A stretch of DNA of 54,147 bases from Gemmatimonadetes bacterium 13_1_40CM_69_22. Its GTDB lineage: Bacteria; Gemmatimonadota; Gemmatimonadetes; Gemmatimonadales; GWC2-71-9. Below are positions 40,546 to 48,765 of the stretch, piece by piece. Location: the NCBI GenBank assembly GCA_001917665.1, contig MNEL01000034.1, forward strand, positions 1 to 54,147, given 5' to 3'. Every line of letters starts with the position of its first letter. The stretch's first letter is position 1. Both the position numbers and the translations under genes were made by a program. The notes below the pieces were generated by a model, which was not told the DNA's origin, searched no databases, and saw nothing but the letters and a program-made list of their open reading frames with translations.

Positions 40546-42072
40546 ATGCGAACCCTCTCACTGGTCTTCCTGTCGTATGCCGCGCTCGCGTGCGTCTCCG
40601 AGCACGGCCCCCTCACCAACCGCATGGCCCAGTCGAGCACGCGCTACCTCACACGGGCGGCACGCCAGCCCGTGAGCTGGCAGCCGTGGGGGCGCGAGGC
40701 GTTCGCGCTCGCCGCGCGGCTCGACCGACCGGTATTGCTCTACGTCGGCGCCGACGAATGCCGCTGGTGCGCGGTGATGGACCGGGAGGTGTACGGCGAT
40801 CCCGCGCTGGGGGCGATGATCGACTCGTTGTTCGTGCCGGTGCGCGTGGACCGCGATGAGCGGCCCGACGTGGCCCGGCGCTACGAGGCGGCCGTGCAGT
40901 GGCTCGCCGGCTTGCGGGGCTATCCCGTCACCGCGTTTCTGACCCCGGACGGCTCTGCGTTCTTCGGGGGCACCTACTTCCCGGCCGACGATCCGGTCAC
41001 CGGACGGGGCCTGAAGCAGCTCCTCCCCGAAGTCGCCAAGAGCTACCGCGAGCAGCGCGGCGTCATCCTGCAGCGCGCGGCCCTGGTGCGGCAGCTCGCC
41101 GTGACGCATGCCGAGCGGGCGCGCGGCTTGCTGCAGCGTGCGACCGTGGCGTCGCAGGTCGCCGCGGTGCGCACCACCTTCCAGGCCGCGGCCGGCACGC
41201 ACGCCGCCCTGGGGAGCTTCATGCACACCCAGGCGGTGAGCTTGCTGCTTGCGACGTACGGGCGTACCGGGGATTCGAGCTACCTGGACGCCGCACGCAC
41301 CGTGCTCGACTTCATGGTCGACTCGGGGGAGGCCGCCACCGCCGACGTCGCGCGGGACGACCCACCGAGCCTGGTGCGGGCGGGGCTCGTGCGCAACCTG
41401 GCAGTCGGCTGGGCCCTGACGGGAACGCCGCGCTATCGCGACGCCGCCCGGTTCGCGCTGCAGCGCCTGGCCCGCGAGCTGGGCCCCGCGGTGGGCGGCA
41501 CCGTCTTCGCCGACCGCGAGGCGTACGTGATCGGGTCGGTCTTGGAGGCGGCGCCCGCAGTGGGGGACTCGGCTGCCGCGCGGCGCGCGCTGGGCGCGCT
41601 CGACGCGCTGCTGCGGCGCGCGTACGCGCGCCGGCGCGGTGTGCGACACACTAGCGGCGGTGCGGGGGTGTATGGCCTGTTGCAGGACCAGGTGCAACTG
41701 GCCGGCGCCTGCCTCGCGGCCTACGGTTACAACGGCAGGCGGCGCTACCTCGACATCGCCCAGGATCTGGTCGAGGTGCTCGATCGGGACTTCGCTGACT
41801 CGATTGGGGGCGGGTACTTCGATGCCGTCCTGACCGATCCGGCGGCGCCCGCGCTCCCGGACCGCGCCAAGCCGGTGCTCGACGATCTGCTCCCCGGGGC
41901 GAACGCCTGGGCGGCGCGGGTGCTGCTGCAGCTCGCCGAGGCCACGGGGGACGCCCGCTATCGCCGGCGCGCCGAGGCGACCCTCGAGGCATTCGCGGGG
42001 GCGTTGGCCGGTGAAGGGGTGCGCGCGTCGAGCTACCTCCTCGCCGCGCAGCACGTGCTGGCCGCGCGCTAG
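40546..42072 (+). CDS. DUF255 (YyaL/SPATA20-like) thioredoxin-fold lipoprotein
   Basis: 508 residues from the ATG at 40546. A lipoprotein-like N-terminus (TLSLVFLSYAALACVSEHG) replaces the cytoplasmic start of most relatives. The thioredoxin domain has the DUF255 hallmarks WGREAFALAARLDRPVLLYVGADECRWCAVMDREVY, VRVDRDERPDVARRYEAAV and GYPVTAFLTPDGSAFFGGTYFP. From about residue 200 an alpha/alpha-toroid-like domain follows. The usual CHWC motif reads CRWC. Function of the family is unsettled; an exported version is noteworthy. The 263-nt upstream gap holds a GC-rich hairpin (40476-40493) and no clear promoter. Confidence 0.85.
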   Translation: MRTLSLVFLSYAALACVSEHGPLTNRMAQSSTRYLTRAARQPVSWQPWGREAFALAARLDRPVLLYVGADECRWCAVMDREVYGDPALGAMIDSLFVPVRVDRDERPDVARRYEAAVQWLAGLRGYPVTAFLTPDGSAFFGGTYFPADDPVTGRGLKQLLPEVAKSYREQRGVILQRAALVRQLAVTHAERARGLLQRATVASQVAAVRTTFQAAAGTHAALGSFMHTQAVSLLLATYGRTGDSSYLDAARTVLDFMVDSGEAATADVARDDPPSLVRAGLVRNLAVGWALTGTPRYRDAARFALQRLARELGPAVGGTVFADREAYVIGSVLEAAPAVGDSAAARRALGALDALLRRAYARRRGVRHTSGGAGVYGLLQDQVQLAGACLAAYGYNGRRRYLDIAQDLVEVLDRDFADSIGGGYFDAVLTDPAAPALPDRAKPVLDDLLPGANAWAARVLLQLAEATGDARYRRRAEATLEAFAGALAGEGVRASSYLLAAQHVLAAR

Positions 42073-42188
42073 TCGACCGGTTCCGTCGCGAAACACTCCT
42101 GCGCTTCCCGCTCCGCGAGTTCCCTCTGGCGCACCGTGCGGCGTCCGTGCTAGCGTGACGCCCTGATCTCCATGCAGGTCCTACGGAT

Positions 42189-42731
42189 GTGAGGGGGGAC
42201 CCCTCCGACACGGAGGTGGTGGCCCGCGTGCTTGGCGGCGATCGCGAGGCGTTCGGTCTCGTGATCCACCGCTACGAGACCGGCCTGCTGCGGTTCGCGA
42301 CGCGCATGCTGGGGAGCCGCGACGTCGCGGCGGACGCCGTGGCCGAGGGCTTGGTCCGGGCGTACCGCCACCTCGCGAGCTGCCGGGATCCGTCGCGGCT
42401 GCGCACGTGGCTGTATCGCATCGTGGCGAACCGGTGCAAGAGCTACCTGTCGCGGCGGGCCGTCGGTGACGTTCCGCTGGAGGAGGCACCGCCCTTGGCC
42501 GACTCGACGGACAACGAGGCATCCCTCGAGCGCGCGGAGCAGTTGGCGCTCGTGGCGCAGGCCCTCGCCCGGCTGTCGCCGGACAAGCGCGAGGCGTTCG
42601 TGCTGAAGCATGTGGAGGGGCTGAGTTATCAGGAGATGGCCGCCGTGACCGGCGAGCGCATCCCGACGTTGAAGATGCGCGTGCATCGCGCGCGCGAAGC
42701 GCTGTTGCAGGTACTGGAGGACCACGCATGA
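42189..42731 (+). CDS. ECF-type RNA polymerase sigma factor
   Basis: 180 residues, GTG start. Region 2 covers residues 10-75 (DREAFGLVIHRYETGLLRFATRMLGS, LVRAYRHLASCRDPSRLRTWLYRIVANRCKSYL) and region 4 residues 115-170 (ALARLSPDKREAFVLKHVEGLSYQEMAAVTGERIPTLKMRVHRAREAL). Overlaps the downstream anti-sigma-like gene (ATGA), the standard arrangement for regulated ECF factors. Target promoters unknown. Confidence 0.95.
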   Translation: MRGDPSDTEVVARVLGGDREAFGLVIHRYETGLLRFATRMLGSRDVAADAVAEGLVRAYRHLASCRDPSRLRTWLYRIVANRCKSYLSRRAVGDVPLEEAPPLADSTDNEASLERAEQLALVAQALARLSPDKREAFVLKHVEGLSYQEMAAVTGERIPTLKMRVHRAREALLQVLEDHA

Positions 42732-43348
42732 ATCCGATCGATCCGAGAATTCATCAGGCGCTCGACGGCGACATCGCCCGCGAGAGCCTGCCGCCCGAGT
42801 TGCGGCGCGTGGTGGATCGGCTGGAGAGTGCGGCGGCGTTGCTGGCGGCGGCCGTCCCTCCCCAGAGTGCGGGGCTCGAGACGCGGGTGATGGCCGCGGT
42901 CCGGCGGCCCGCGCCGTCAGGGGAAAGGGTGCGACGGCTGCTCCGCTGGTTCGCCACTCCCCAGGCGGTCACTTTCCGGATTCGGCCCGCGTGGAGCCTG
43001 GCGCTCGCCGCGGCCATCGTGCTCCTCACGCTCGTCCCTGCCGACGAACGGGGCCCGGCGCTCGGCGAGCACGAGGGCATCGCTCAGTTCGTCGGACGCT
43101 TCCCCGACGCTCACTCGGTGCACGTGGCGGGCTCGTTCAACGACTGGCGCACCGGCACGATTCCGCTCGAAGACCGCGATCACGACGGGGTGTGGCGTGC
43201 GACGGTCGTCCTTCCCACCGGAGCCTACGAGTACATGTTCGTCGTGGATGGCGAGCGCTGGGTGCCGGACCACTGGGCCGACCGCCTCGTGGAGGACGAC
43301 TTCGGGCGCGAGAACTCCATCGTGATCGTCCGCGCCACGTGGCGATGA
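42728..43348 (+). CDS. Putative anti-sigma membrane protein with glycogen-binding (CBM48/AMPK-like) domain
   Basis: 206 residues. The N-terminal 80 residues are helical and cytoplasmic (PPELRRVVDRLESAAALLAAA), as expected of an anti-sigma domain but without the zinc HxxxCxxC motif. A membrane helix follows (WSLALAAAIVLLTLVP), then an extracytoplasmic E-set domain: SVHVAGSFNDWRTGTIPL, GVWRATVVLPTGAYEYMFVVDGERWVPD, which is the AMPK/isoamylase early-set carbohydrate-binding fold. The arrangement sigma-anti-sigma suggests that polysaccharide sensing in the periplasm controls the sigma factor (inference). Confidence 0.8.
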   Translation: MNPIDPRIHQALDGDIARESLPPELRRVVDRLESAAALLAAAVPPQSAGLETRVMAAVRRPAPSGERVRRLLRWFATPQAVTFRIRPAWSLALAAAIVLLTLVPADERGPALGEHEGIAQFVGRFPDAHSVHVAGSFNDWRTGTIPLEDRDHDGVWRATVVLPTGAYEYMFVVDGERWVPDHWADRLVEDDFGRENSIVIVRATWR

Positions 43349-44013
43349 GACCTGGTCTCATCCTAGTGCTGCTCGCAAGCCCGCTCGCGGCGCAATCCGA
43401 GCGCGATCGGCTCGAAGGCCGCGTGCCGGCCGTCGCGATCCCCACGGTAGATTCGCTGGTGCAGCTGGCAACGCGGGAGGACCTGCCGACCGAGCCGCTG
43501 GTGCAGAAGGCGCTCGAGGGCGGGGCGAAACACCAGCCGGCCGTTCGCATCGCGGCGGCTGCGCAGGCGATGCTCGGTCAACTGCGTGACGCGCGGGCGC
43601 TACTGGTGCGGGCGGGCGATGCGCCGCCGGCGACCGCCGCCGAAGTGACGACGATCTACGCAGCCCTCAAGCGGGGTCTCCCTGCGCCCGTGGTGGAGCG
43701 GATCGTGGCGGCCCTGCCGCACGAGCCGCGCGGATCGGCGCTGCACGCCGTCGCCGACCTGGCGACCCACCACTTCGAGCCCGACTCGGCCGCGGCGCTG
43801 ATCATCGACGCCGCGCGGCAGGGGCTCCGGGGCGAGCGGCTGCTGGATGTTTCCACCGCCGTGCTGCACGAGGTGCAGCGAGGGCACTCCCGGGCGGAAG
43901 CAGTGGCCGTAGTGCGGCGCCAGCTGCCGAACGTGCCGTCGCCTCCGAAGCCCGCCGGGGCGAGCGTGGCGGGCGCGCGGCGGCCCGGGACGACGGCGCT
44001 GCCACCGCCCTGA
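43345..44013 (+). CDS. Secreted protein of unknown function in sigma-factor operon
   Basis: 222 residues, overlapping the anti-sigma-like gene by 4 nt. Signal peptide MRPGLILVLLASPLAAQSE, then an Ala-rich helical region with repeated short helices (DSLVQLATREDLPTEPLVQKAL, IAAAAQAMLGQLRDARALLVRAG, SAAALIIDAARQGLRG) and a Pro-rich tail. No family recognised. Its place makes it a component or target of the envelope-signalling unit. Confidence 0.7.
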   Translation: MRPGLILVLLASPLAAQSERDRLEGRVPAVAIPTVDSLVQLATREDLPTEPLVQKALEGGAKHQPAVRIAAAAQAMLGQLRDARALLVRAGDAPPATAAEVTTIYAALKRGLPAPVVERIVAALPHEPRGSALHAVADLATHHFEPDSAAALIIDAARQGLRGERLLDVSTAVLHEVQRGHSRAEAVAVVRRQLPNVPSPPKPAGASVAGARRPGTTALPPP

Positions 44014-44168
44014 CACGTGCGCCCGGGGTGGCCCTGACGTTACAGGATGAAACTGACCGGACGGGCGGCGGCGCGACGCCGCTCCTCGTGACGACGTGGT
44101 GCGGTAGCGGGTCTCAACGGTGAAGCGGGCCAGGGTGGCTCGCGCGCTCCCTCTGGAGGTACTCCCAC

Positions 44169-44405
44169 ATGATTCGTCGCACGCTCCTCACGCTGGCGTT
44201 GCTCGCCGCCCCGGCGATCGTCGTGGCGCAGCAGCCCTCGCCGATGCAGGGCCAGATGCCGGCGACTGACACGTCGTCGAAGGGCAAGGCGGCCGCGACC
44301 GCGCATTCCACGAAAGGCAAGAAGGGGAAGAAAGGCGCCAAGAAGCCCGCCGCCAAGCCGTCCGCGAAACCGGCAGCCGCGGCCAAGGACACCAGCAAGA
44401 TGTAG
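44169..44405 (+). CDS. Small secreted Lys/Ala-rich protein
   Basis: 78 residues with signal peptide (MIRRTLLTLALLAAPAIVVA) and a GGAGG ribosome-binding site 10 nt upstream. The mature part is a basic low-complexity sequence (SKGKAAATAHSTKGKKGKKG, AKKPAAKPSAKPAAAAKD), resembling histone-tail-like or eukaryotic-linker-like proteins. Function unknown. The preceding 155 nt has a GC-rich hairpin at 44065-44082 and no gene. Confidence 0.75.
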   Translation: MIRRTLLTLALLAAPAIVVAQQPSPMQGQMPATDTSSKGKAAATAHSTKGKKGKKGAKKPAAKPSAKPAAAAKDTSKM

Positions 44406-44411
44406 CCCTGA

Positions 44412-45665
44412 TTACGAGGTGTAGTCGGCATTGATCCGGACGTAGTCCGGCGTCAAATCGCACGTCCACACCATCGCCTCCGCGCGACCGAGGCCAAGGT
44501 CGATGCGGAGGCGGATGTTTTTCTGGCGGAAGATGGCGCGTGCCCGCTCCGGGTCGGGGTGGGCCGTCGCGCCGCGCTCGGCGAGCGTCAGCCACTCGCC
44601 GTTAGCGGCCGCCTGCAGCGTGAGGCGGTCGGTCGCCAGCGCCACTCCCGCCGCCCCCGCGGCGGCGAGGATGCGGCCCCAGTTGGGATCCGCGCCGTAG
44701 ACCGCCGTCTTCACGAGCGCCGACCGCGCGATGGCGCGCCCGACCTCGCGCGCCGCGGCCTCGCTCACGGCCCCGACCACTTGGATCTCGACGAGCTTGG
44801 ACGCTCCTTCGCCGTCGAGTACGATGGCCAGGGCCAGCGTTCGGGCCACGTGCAGCACGGCCGCTTCGAACAGCGTCCACACCGCTCCGTCCCGTGCCGG
44901 GTCCACGCCCGACGCTCCGTTGGCGAGCAGCAGCGCCGTGTCGTTGGTGCTGGTGTCGCCGTCCACCGAAATGGCGTTGAAGCTGCGGTCCGCGACCCGG
45001 CGGAGCAGGGGCTGCAGCGCGGCGGGCTCGGCCACGGCGTCGGTCGTGAGGACGGCGAGCAGCGTGGCCATGTCGGGATGGATCATCCCGGCGCCTTTGG
45101 CGATCCCCCCGACGGTGACGATGCCCGCGGGCGTCTCCACGCGCGCCGCGCAGTGCTTCGGCCGCGTGTCCGTGGTCATGATAGCGCGGGCCGCCTCGAC
45201 GCCGCCGAGGGGGGTGAGGCGGGCCGCGGCCTCGCGCAGCGCTTTGGCGATCTGCGCGACAGGGAGCGGCACGCCGATCACGCCGGTCGAAAGCACGAGC
45301 GCCGTGCGCGGGGGGAGGGCCGCCGCCTGCTCGGCCGCCTGGGCCATCGTCCGGGCCGCGGCGAGCCCCTCCGGCCCCGTGCACGCGTTCGCGACACGCG
45401 CGTTCATCGCGACGGCCCGGATTCGGCCCGGTCGCTCCGCGAGCAGGTCGGCGTCGTACACTACGGGCGCGGCGCGCACGGCATTCTTGGTGAACACGCC
45501 GGCGGTGGCGCAGCTCGTGGTGGACACGAGCAATGCGACGTCGACCGCACCGTCGGCCTTGAGCCCGGCGGGAGCAGCCGCTGCGGTGAAGCCGCGCGCC
45601 GAAGTCACCGACCCGTCGGGGACGGGCTCGAGCGAGGCGGGGCCGGGCGCGGGAGCGGGCGTCAT
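44412..45665 (-). CDS. argJ: Bifunctional glutamate N-acetyltransferase/amino-acid acetyltransferase (ArgJ)
   Basis: 417 residues. ArgJ transfers acetyl from N-acetylornithine to glutamate in the cyclic arginine pathway, often also using acetyl-CoA. The autocleavage site is MIHPDMATLLAVLTTDA, where the Thr after Ala becomes the N-terminal nucleophile of the beta chain. Other motifs: VFTKNAVRAAPVVYD, NACTGPEGLAAARTMA, and PNWGRILAAAGAAGV. C-terminus ends in RINADYTS as in the family. It is not in an arg operon. Confidence 0.96.
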   Translation of the reverse strand: MTPAPAPGPASLEPVPDGSVTSARGFTAAAAPAGLKADGAVDVALLVSTTSCATAGVFTKNAVRAAPVVYDADLLAERPGRIRAVAMNARVANACTGPEGLAAARTMAQAAEQAAALPPRTALVLSTGVIGVPLPVAQIAKALREAAARLTPLGGVEAARAIMTTDTRPKHCAARVETPAGIVTVGGIAKGAGMIHPDMATLLAVLTTDAVAEPAALQPLLRRVADRSFNAISVDGDTSTNDTALLLANGASGVDPARDGAVWTLFEAAVLHVARTLALAIVLDGEGASKLVEIQVVGAVSEAAAREVGRAIARSALVKTAVYGADPNWGRILAAAGAAGVALATDRLTLQAAANGEWLTLAERGATAHPDPERARAIFRQKNIRLRIDLGLGRAEAMVWTCDLTPDYVRINADYTS

Positions 45666-45673
45666 CGGCGGTC

Positions 45674-45702
45674 AAGATAGCCCGCGCGGCTCGCTTGTGT
45701 AA
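45674..45702 (-). promoter_or_regulatory. Candidate argJ promoter (near-leaderless)
   Basis: Minus strand: TTACAC (45702-45697), 17-nt spacer, TATCTT (45679-45674). The start point would fall at about 45667, only 2 nt before the ATG at 45665. The -35 overlaps the -35 of the divergent TPR promoter. Confidence 0.35.
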
Positions 45703-45723
45703 CCGTCCGGGGTTTCTTATCAT
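45695..45723 (+). promoter_or_regulatory. Candidate promoter of the TPR gene
   Basis: TTGTGT (45695-45700), 17-nt spacer, TATCAT (45718-45723), giving a leader of about 20 nt before the ATG at 45752. Confidence 0.5.
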
Positions 45724-45751
45724 AGCACAACCTTCCCGGGAGGCCCGTTCG

Positions 45752-46894
45752 ATGTCGGAACCGTTCCTCAGCTCCGACGACTACGACGAACGCGCGCATC
45801 AGCTCTACAACGACGGACAATACGACGAAGCGATCGAGGCCTTGCGAACCGGCCTCGGGCTCTACCCCCATGCCGTGGAGCTCCACGTGGGGATGGGCTA
45901 CGCGCGGCTCGCCCGCGAGGAGTACCTGTGGGCCCGTCGCGCGTTCGAGGAGGCGATCGGCCTCGACCCGGACCACGAAGACGCCCTGGCGGGCCTGGGC
46001 GAGGTGCTGCTCAAGTTCGGCGACCGCGCGGGCGCGGTGGCCTGCTTCGACCGGATCCTCGCCCTCGGGTTTCGCGACGATCACGATTTGATGCTCCAAG
46101 TCGGGCGTGCCCTGTTCCGCGAGGCCGTGCTCGACCAGGCGCGGCGGTTCTTCGAGGTCGCCCTCACGGCGCACCCCGACTCGGCGGAGGCAGCGGCGTG
46201 CGTGGGCTACGCGGCGCACCGCCTCAGCGACGAAGGCGGCGCCCTGTACTGGTTGCGCCGCGCCCTTGAGCTCGACGCCGACCAAGGCGAGGCGCGGATC
46301 TACCTCGCGAACCTCCTGTACGACCGGGGCGAGTACGAAGCGGCTCTCTTTCACCTCGAACGCACCGAGCCCGAAGACCACTTCGACGGCCTCGCGATCT
46401 GGCGCTTGATCGAGCTGAAGAAGAGCGTCTACCGGCTCCCCGACCGTGACCCCGAGCTCGCGCCGTGGCACCGGCGGCTGGACGACCTCGCGGGCGACGC
46501 GGCGCCCGACGACCTGCTGCTCGCCGAGATCGAGGCGATGGGGCCGGACGGCCGCGTGCGGGATCCGCGCCAGCTCGAGTTGTTCGGCACGCTACTCACC
46601 GAGCTGCAGGGGATGCGCACGCACTCCGGGCTGGGGGGCGGAGCACACCTCGCCCACAGCGAGATCCACCGCGTGAGCACGATCCGCGGCGTCACGTACG
46701 TCGGCACCTGGGAAGAAATCGTGCGGCAGATGAAGGACGACGCGGGCGAGTGGGCCGGCGGCTCGCTCGAGCAGTACATGGCCGCCACCGCGCAGCGCGG
46801 GCGCAAGCAGACGGGCATCGCGATCCCGGCGACCGACCCGGAGAGCTTCCTCAGGGGGAGCGCGGACGCGGGGCTGCTCCGAATACTTCATTAG
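45752..46894 (+). CDS. TPR-repeat protein
   Basis: 380 residues from the ATG at 45752, with GGGAGG 8 nt upstream. About six tetratricopeptide repeats occupy residues 8-215 (AHQLYNDGQYDEAIEALRTGL, GYARLAREEYLWARRAFEEAI, and so on). The C-terminal 160 residues are not TPR and include VRGVTYVGTWEEIVRQMKDDA-type sequence. No signal peptide, so cytoplasmic. TPRs mediate protein-protein contacts; partner unknown. Confidence 0.85.
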   Translation: MSEPFLSSDDYDERAHQLYNDGQYDEAIEALRTGLGLYPHAVELHVGMGYARLAREEYLWARRAFEEAIGLDPDHEDALAGLGEVLLKFGDRAGAVACFDRILALGFRDDHDLMLQVGRALFREAVLDQARRFFEVALTAHPDSAEAAACVGYAAHRLSDEGGALYWLRRALELDADQGEARIYLANLLYDRGEYEAALFHLERTEPEDHFDGLAIWRLIELKKSVYRLPDRDPELAPWHRRLDDLAGDAAPDDLLLAEIEAMGPDGRVRDPRQLELFGTLLTELQGMRTHSGLGGGAHLAHSEIHRVSTIRGVTYVGTWEEIVRQMKDDAGEWAGGSLEQYMAATAQRGRKQTGIAIPATDPESFLRGSADAGLLRILH

Positions 46895-46916
46895 GGCCGG
46901 CAACAAGACCGGTCCC
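46894..46916. terminator. Weak hairpin between convergent TPR and DoxX genes
   Basis: GGGCCGG and CCGGTCCC pair with one bulged T around the loop CAACAAGA in the 24-nt gap between convergent stops. Stability is modest and there is no T-tract. Confidence 0.3.
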
Positions 46917-46918
46917 GG

Positions 46919-47305
46919 TCAGTTCCCGTGCTTGAACTTCACCGCGACGGATAGTGGCCCGTCGCCGAGCGCGAACAACGTGATTGCGCCCGCGAAGAGC
47001 AAGCCCTCGAGCTCGAAGTTGCCGCCCCGCGGCACCTGAACGGCGAGGATGGCCACGACCATCTCGATCGCCATGCACACCGCCCAAATGCGCGTGAAGA
47101 TGCCGAGCAGCACGCACACGGCGCCGATCGTTTCCACGACGATGAGGATCACGGCGCCGACGCTGGCGAACGGGACGCCGACGCTGTGCAGAAACCCCGC
47201 AACGCCCGCGATCCCGGTGTGATACTTCATCAGGCCATGGTGCAGGAACACGCCGCCCACCGCGAGGCGCATGAAAAAGGCCGCGTAGGGGGTGAGTTGG
47301 TTCAT
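46919..47305 (-). CDS. DoxX-family membrane protein
   Basis: 128 residues with GGAGG 5 nt before the ATG at 47305. Four membrane helices with the DoxX signature AAFFMRLAVGGVFLHHGLMKY near the N-terminus, then GVPFASVGAVILIVVETIGAVCVLLG and a C-terminal helix ELEGLLFAGAITLFALG. Function of the family is unclear; some members take part in thiol or sulfur stress. Overlaps the AdoMetDC-like gene (ATGA). Confidence 0.88.
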   Translation of the reverse strand: MNQLTPYAAFFMRLAVGGVFLHHGLMKYHTGIAGVAGFLHSVGVPFASVGAVILIVVETIGAVCVLLGIFTRIWAVCMAIEMVVAILAVQVPRGGNFELEGLLFAGAITLFALGDGPLSVAVKFKHGN

Positions 47306-47667
47306 GAAACCTCCGGGTTGGTCGCTTGGCTGAGGCTGCCGCGCCAGCGCGTGTCGCTGCGCACCTCGCGCGCGCCCAAGCGCTTGATGATGATCTCCAG
47401 GCCTCGCTGCGGGTGTCTGGCGCCGGGTCCCGCGACGTCGACGAAGCAAAGCCCTTCGTCCGGGAGCGCGTGCAGCGCCACGTGTCCTCCGTGGCACACG
47501 AGCGCCGCGGCGAGGCCGCGCGGGCCCACCTGGACCACCGGCGCCGCGGCCGGGTTGAGGCCCGCCGCGTTGGCGGCGGCGAGGAGCAGGCCCGTGAGGC
47601 CCTGGGCGTCCGTCAGGCGGTGGGCCGGAATGCCGCCCAGGTCGGCGAACGCGTGCTCGAAGGTCAC
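47302..47667 (-). CDS. AdoMet-decarboxylase-like protein lacking the pyruvoyl serine
   Basis: 121 residues from a GTG that shares a base with the upstream TAG. The fold pattern is that of short SpeH enzymes: a helix LLLAAANAAGL, the core CHGGHVALHALPDEGLCFVDVAG, and the end GLEIIIKRLGAREVRSDTRW. In active enzymes the core is 'SESHxxIHTWPE', where Ser forms the pyruvoyl cofactor by self-cleavage; here it is GGH, so that Ser is replaced by Gly. The later Cys (FTCG) also appears absent. It therefore should not decarboxylate AdoMet by the known route and may have another function. Confidence 0.65.
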   Translation of the reverse strand: MTFEHAFADLGGIPAHRLTDAQGLTGLLLAAANAAGLNPAAAPVVQVGPRGLAAALVCHGGHVALHALPDEGLCFVDVAGPGARHPQRGLEIIIKRLGAREVRSDTRWRGSLSQATNPEVS

Positions 47668-48758
47668 TACTTGCAAGCGGTACGGTCCGTGACGAGCGGC
47701 GCGACGAAGGTCCCCTGGACCGTCAGCACACCGAGCGGATCGCTGTACAGGTCGGTCCGCTGCGCCAGGTAGAAAAAGCGCCCGCTGATCGCCTGGCCGT
47801 TCGCAAACGTGGTGAGCTGCGTGATGCCGAGCCGGCCGCCGCGGCGGGAGTAGCCGGTGATACTCGGCGTTTGGGCCGACCACAGCGCCCACGCGCGCGG
47901 CGGGTCGCAGATCACCGCCGGTTGGGTGAATCCGAGGACGGCTTCGGCCGGGCTGAGCGAATCGATCGCGTACGAGCCGACGCGGATCACCGAATCGGGC
48001 AGGGTGATTTGAACGACCTGCTGCGTCGTGCCGCTCGGCGCGTAGGTGCCCCGCAGGCGAAACGCCAGCCTGCCATTGCTGCGGCTGTAGTTCACGGCCC
48101 GGATCGGGCCGCCGACGTGGGTGATGGCGGTTCCCAGGACGGAGAAGAAGAACATGCCGCCCGTCGTGTCGGCGAGGCTCAGGACCGAAACGGCACCGGT
48201 GTCGGCGATGGTATCGGCGTGGACGATATAGGGGATCGGCCCACCGGTTGCCACGGCGGTGACCAGGCCGGTCGCCGAGTCGACGGTGAAGACGGCGTTC
48301 GTCGGCGCAACGTACCACACGACTGGCGGCGGAGCGGTTTGCTTCAGCACAGCGACCGGCACGGTGAACGTGTCGTTCGGCATCAGGTAGATCGTATCGG
48401 TGAGCAGCGTGAGGTCGAGCGTGTTCGAGACGACGATCAGCGCGATCCCCTGGACGCCCCGCGACGCGGCGAAGATCACCGCCGTGCCCCGCTGGCGGGC
48501 CGTCATCCGGCCGGTGGTGCTGTTCACGGCGAGGATCGTCGTGTCGGTGCTGCTCCAGGTCACCTCGCTCGGAGCGGGCGTCAAAGAGCCGCCCTGGCCG
48601 TCGTAGTAGGTCACGGACGGCGGCGGCGACTGGTCCCCGACCACCAGCGAGTCCAGAACCGGATTGAGCAACATGTAGGGAGTGGGCTTGCTCGACAGGT
48701 CCTGGCAGGCGGCAACCGCGAGGGCGCAGAGCAACGGCGCGAGCGGAGTCGATCTCAT
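47667..48758 (-). CDS. Lipoprotein with Ig-like (BIG2) domains
   Basis: 363 residues from the ATG at 48758. The lipobox is LAVAAC (Cys18). Two BIG2-like units are apparent: SEVTWSSTDTTILAVNSTTGRMTARQRGTAVIFA and VVWYVAPTNAVFTVDSATGLVTAVATGG. The C-terminal 170 residues are a separate beta-rich region. Surface-exposed lipoprotein of unknown role; the stop shares a base with the GTG of the AdoMetDC-like gene. Confidence 0.75.
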   Translation of the reverse strand: MRSTPLAPLLCALAVAACQDLSSKPTPYMLLNPVLDSLVVGDQSPPPSVTYYDGQGGSLTPAPSEVTWSSTDTTILAVNSTTGRMTARQRGTAVIFAASRGVQGIALIVVSNTLDLTLLTDTIYLMPNDTFTVPVAVLKQTAPPPVVWYVAPTNAVFTVDSATGLVTAVATGGPIPYIVHADTIADTGAVSVLSLADTTGGMFFFSVLGTAITHVGGPIRAVNYSRSNGRLAFRLRGTYAPSGTTQQVVQITLPDSVIRVGSYAIDSLSPAEAVLGFTQPAVICDPPRAWALWSAQTPSITGYSRRGGRLGITQLTTFANGQAISGRFFYLAQRTDLYSDPLGVLTVQGTFVAPLVTDRTACK

Positions 48759-48765
48759 GGGTGGC

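Noticed and set aside
40283-40561. Minus-strand frame between CDGSH and DUF255 genes
   Set aside because: No homology, no ribosome-binding site, and composition typical of noncoding GC-rich DNA.
41640-42180. Minus-strand open frames over the DUF255 and sigma-factor genes
   Set aside because: They are Arg/Pro/Ala-rich shadows of high-GC codon bias, without homology or start signals.
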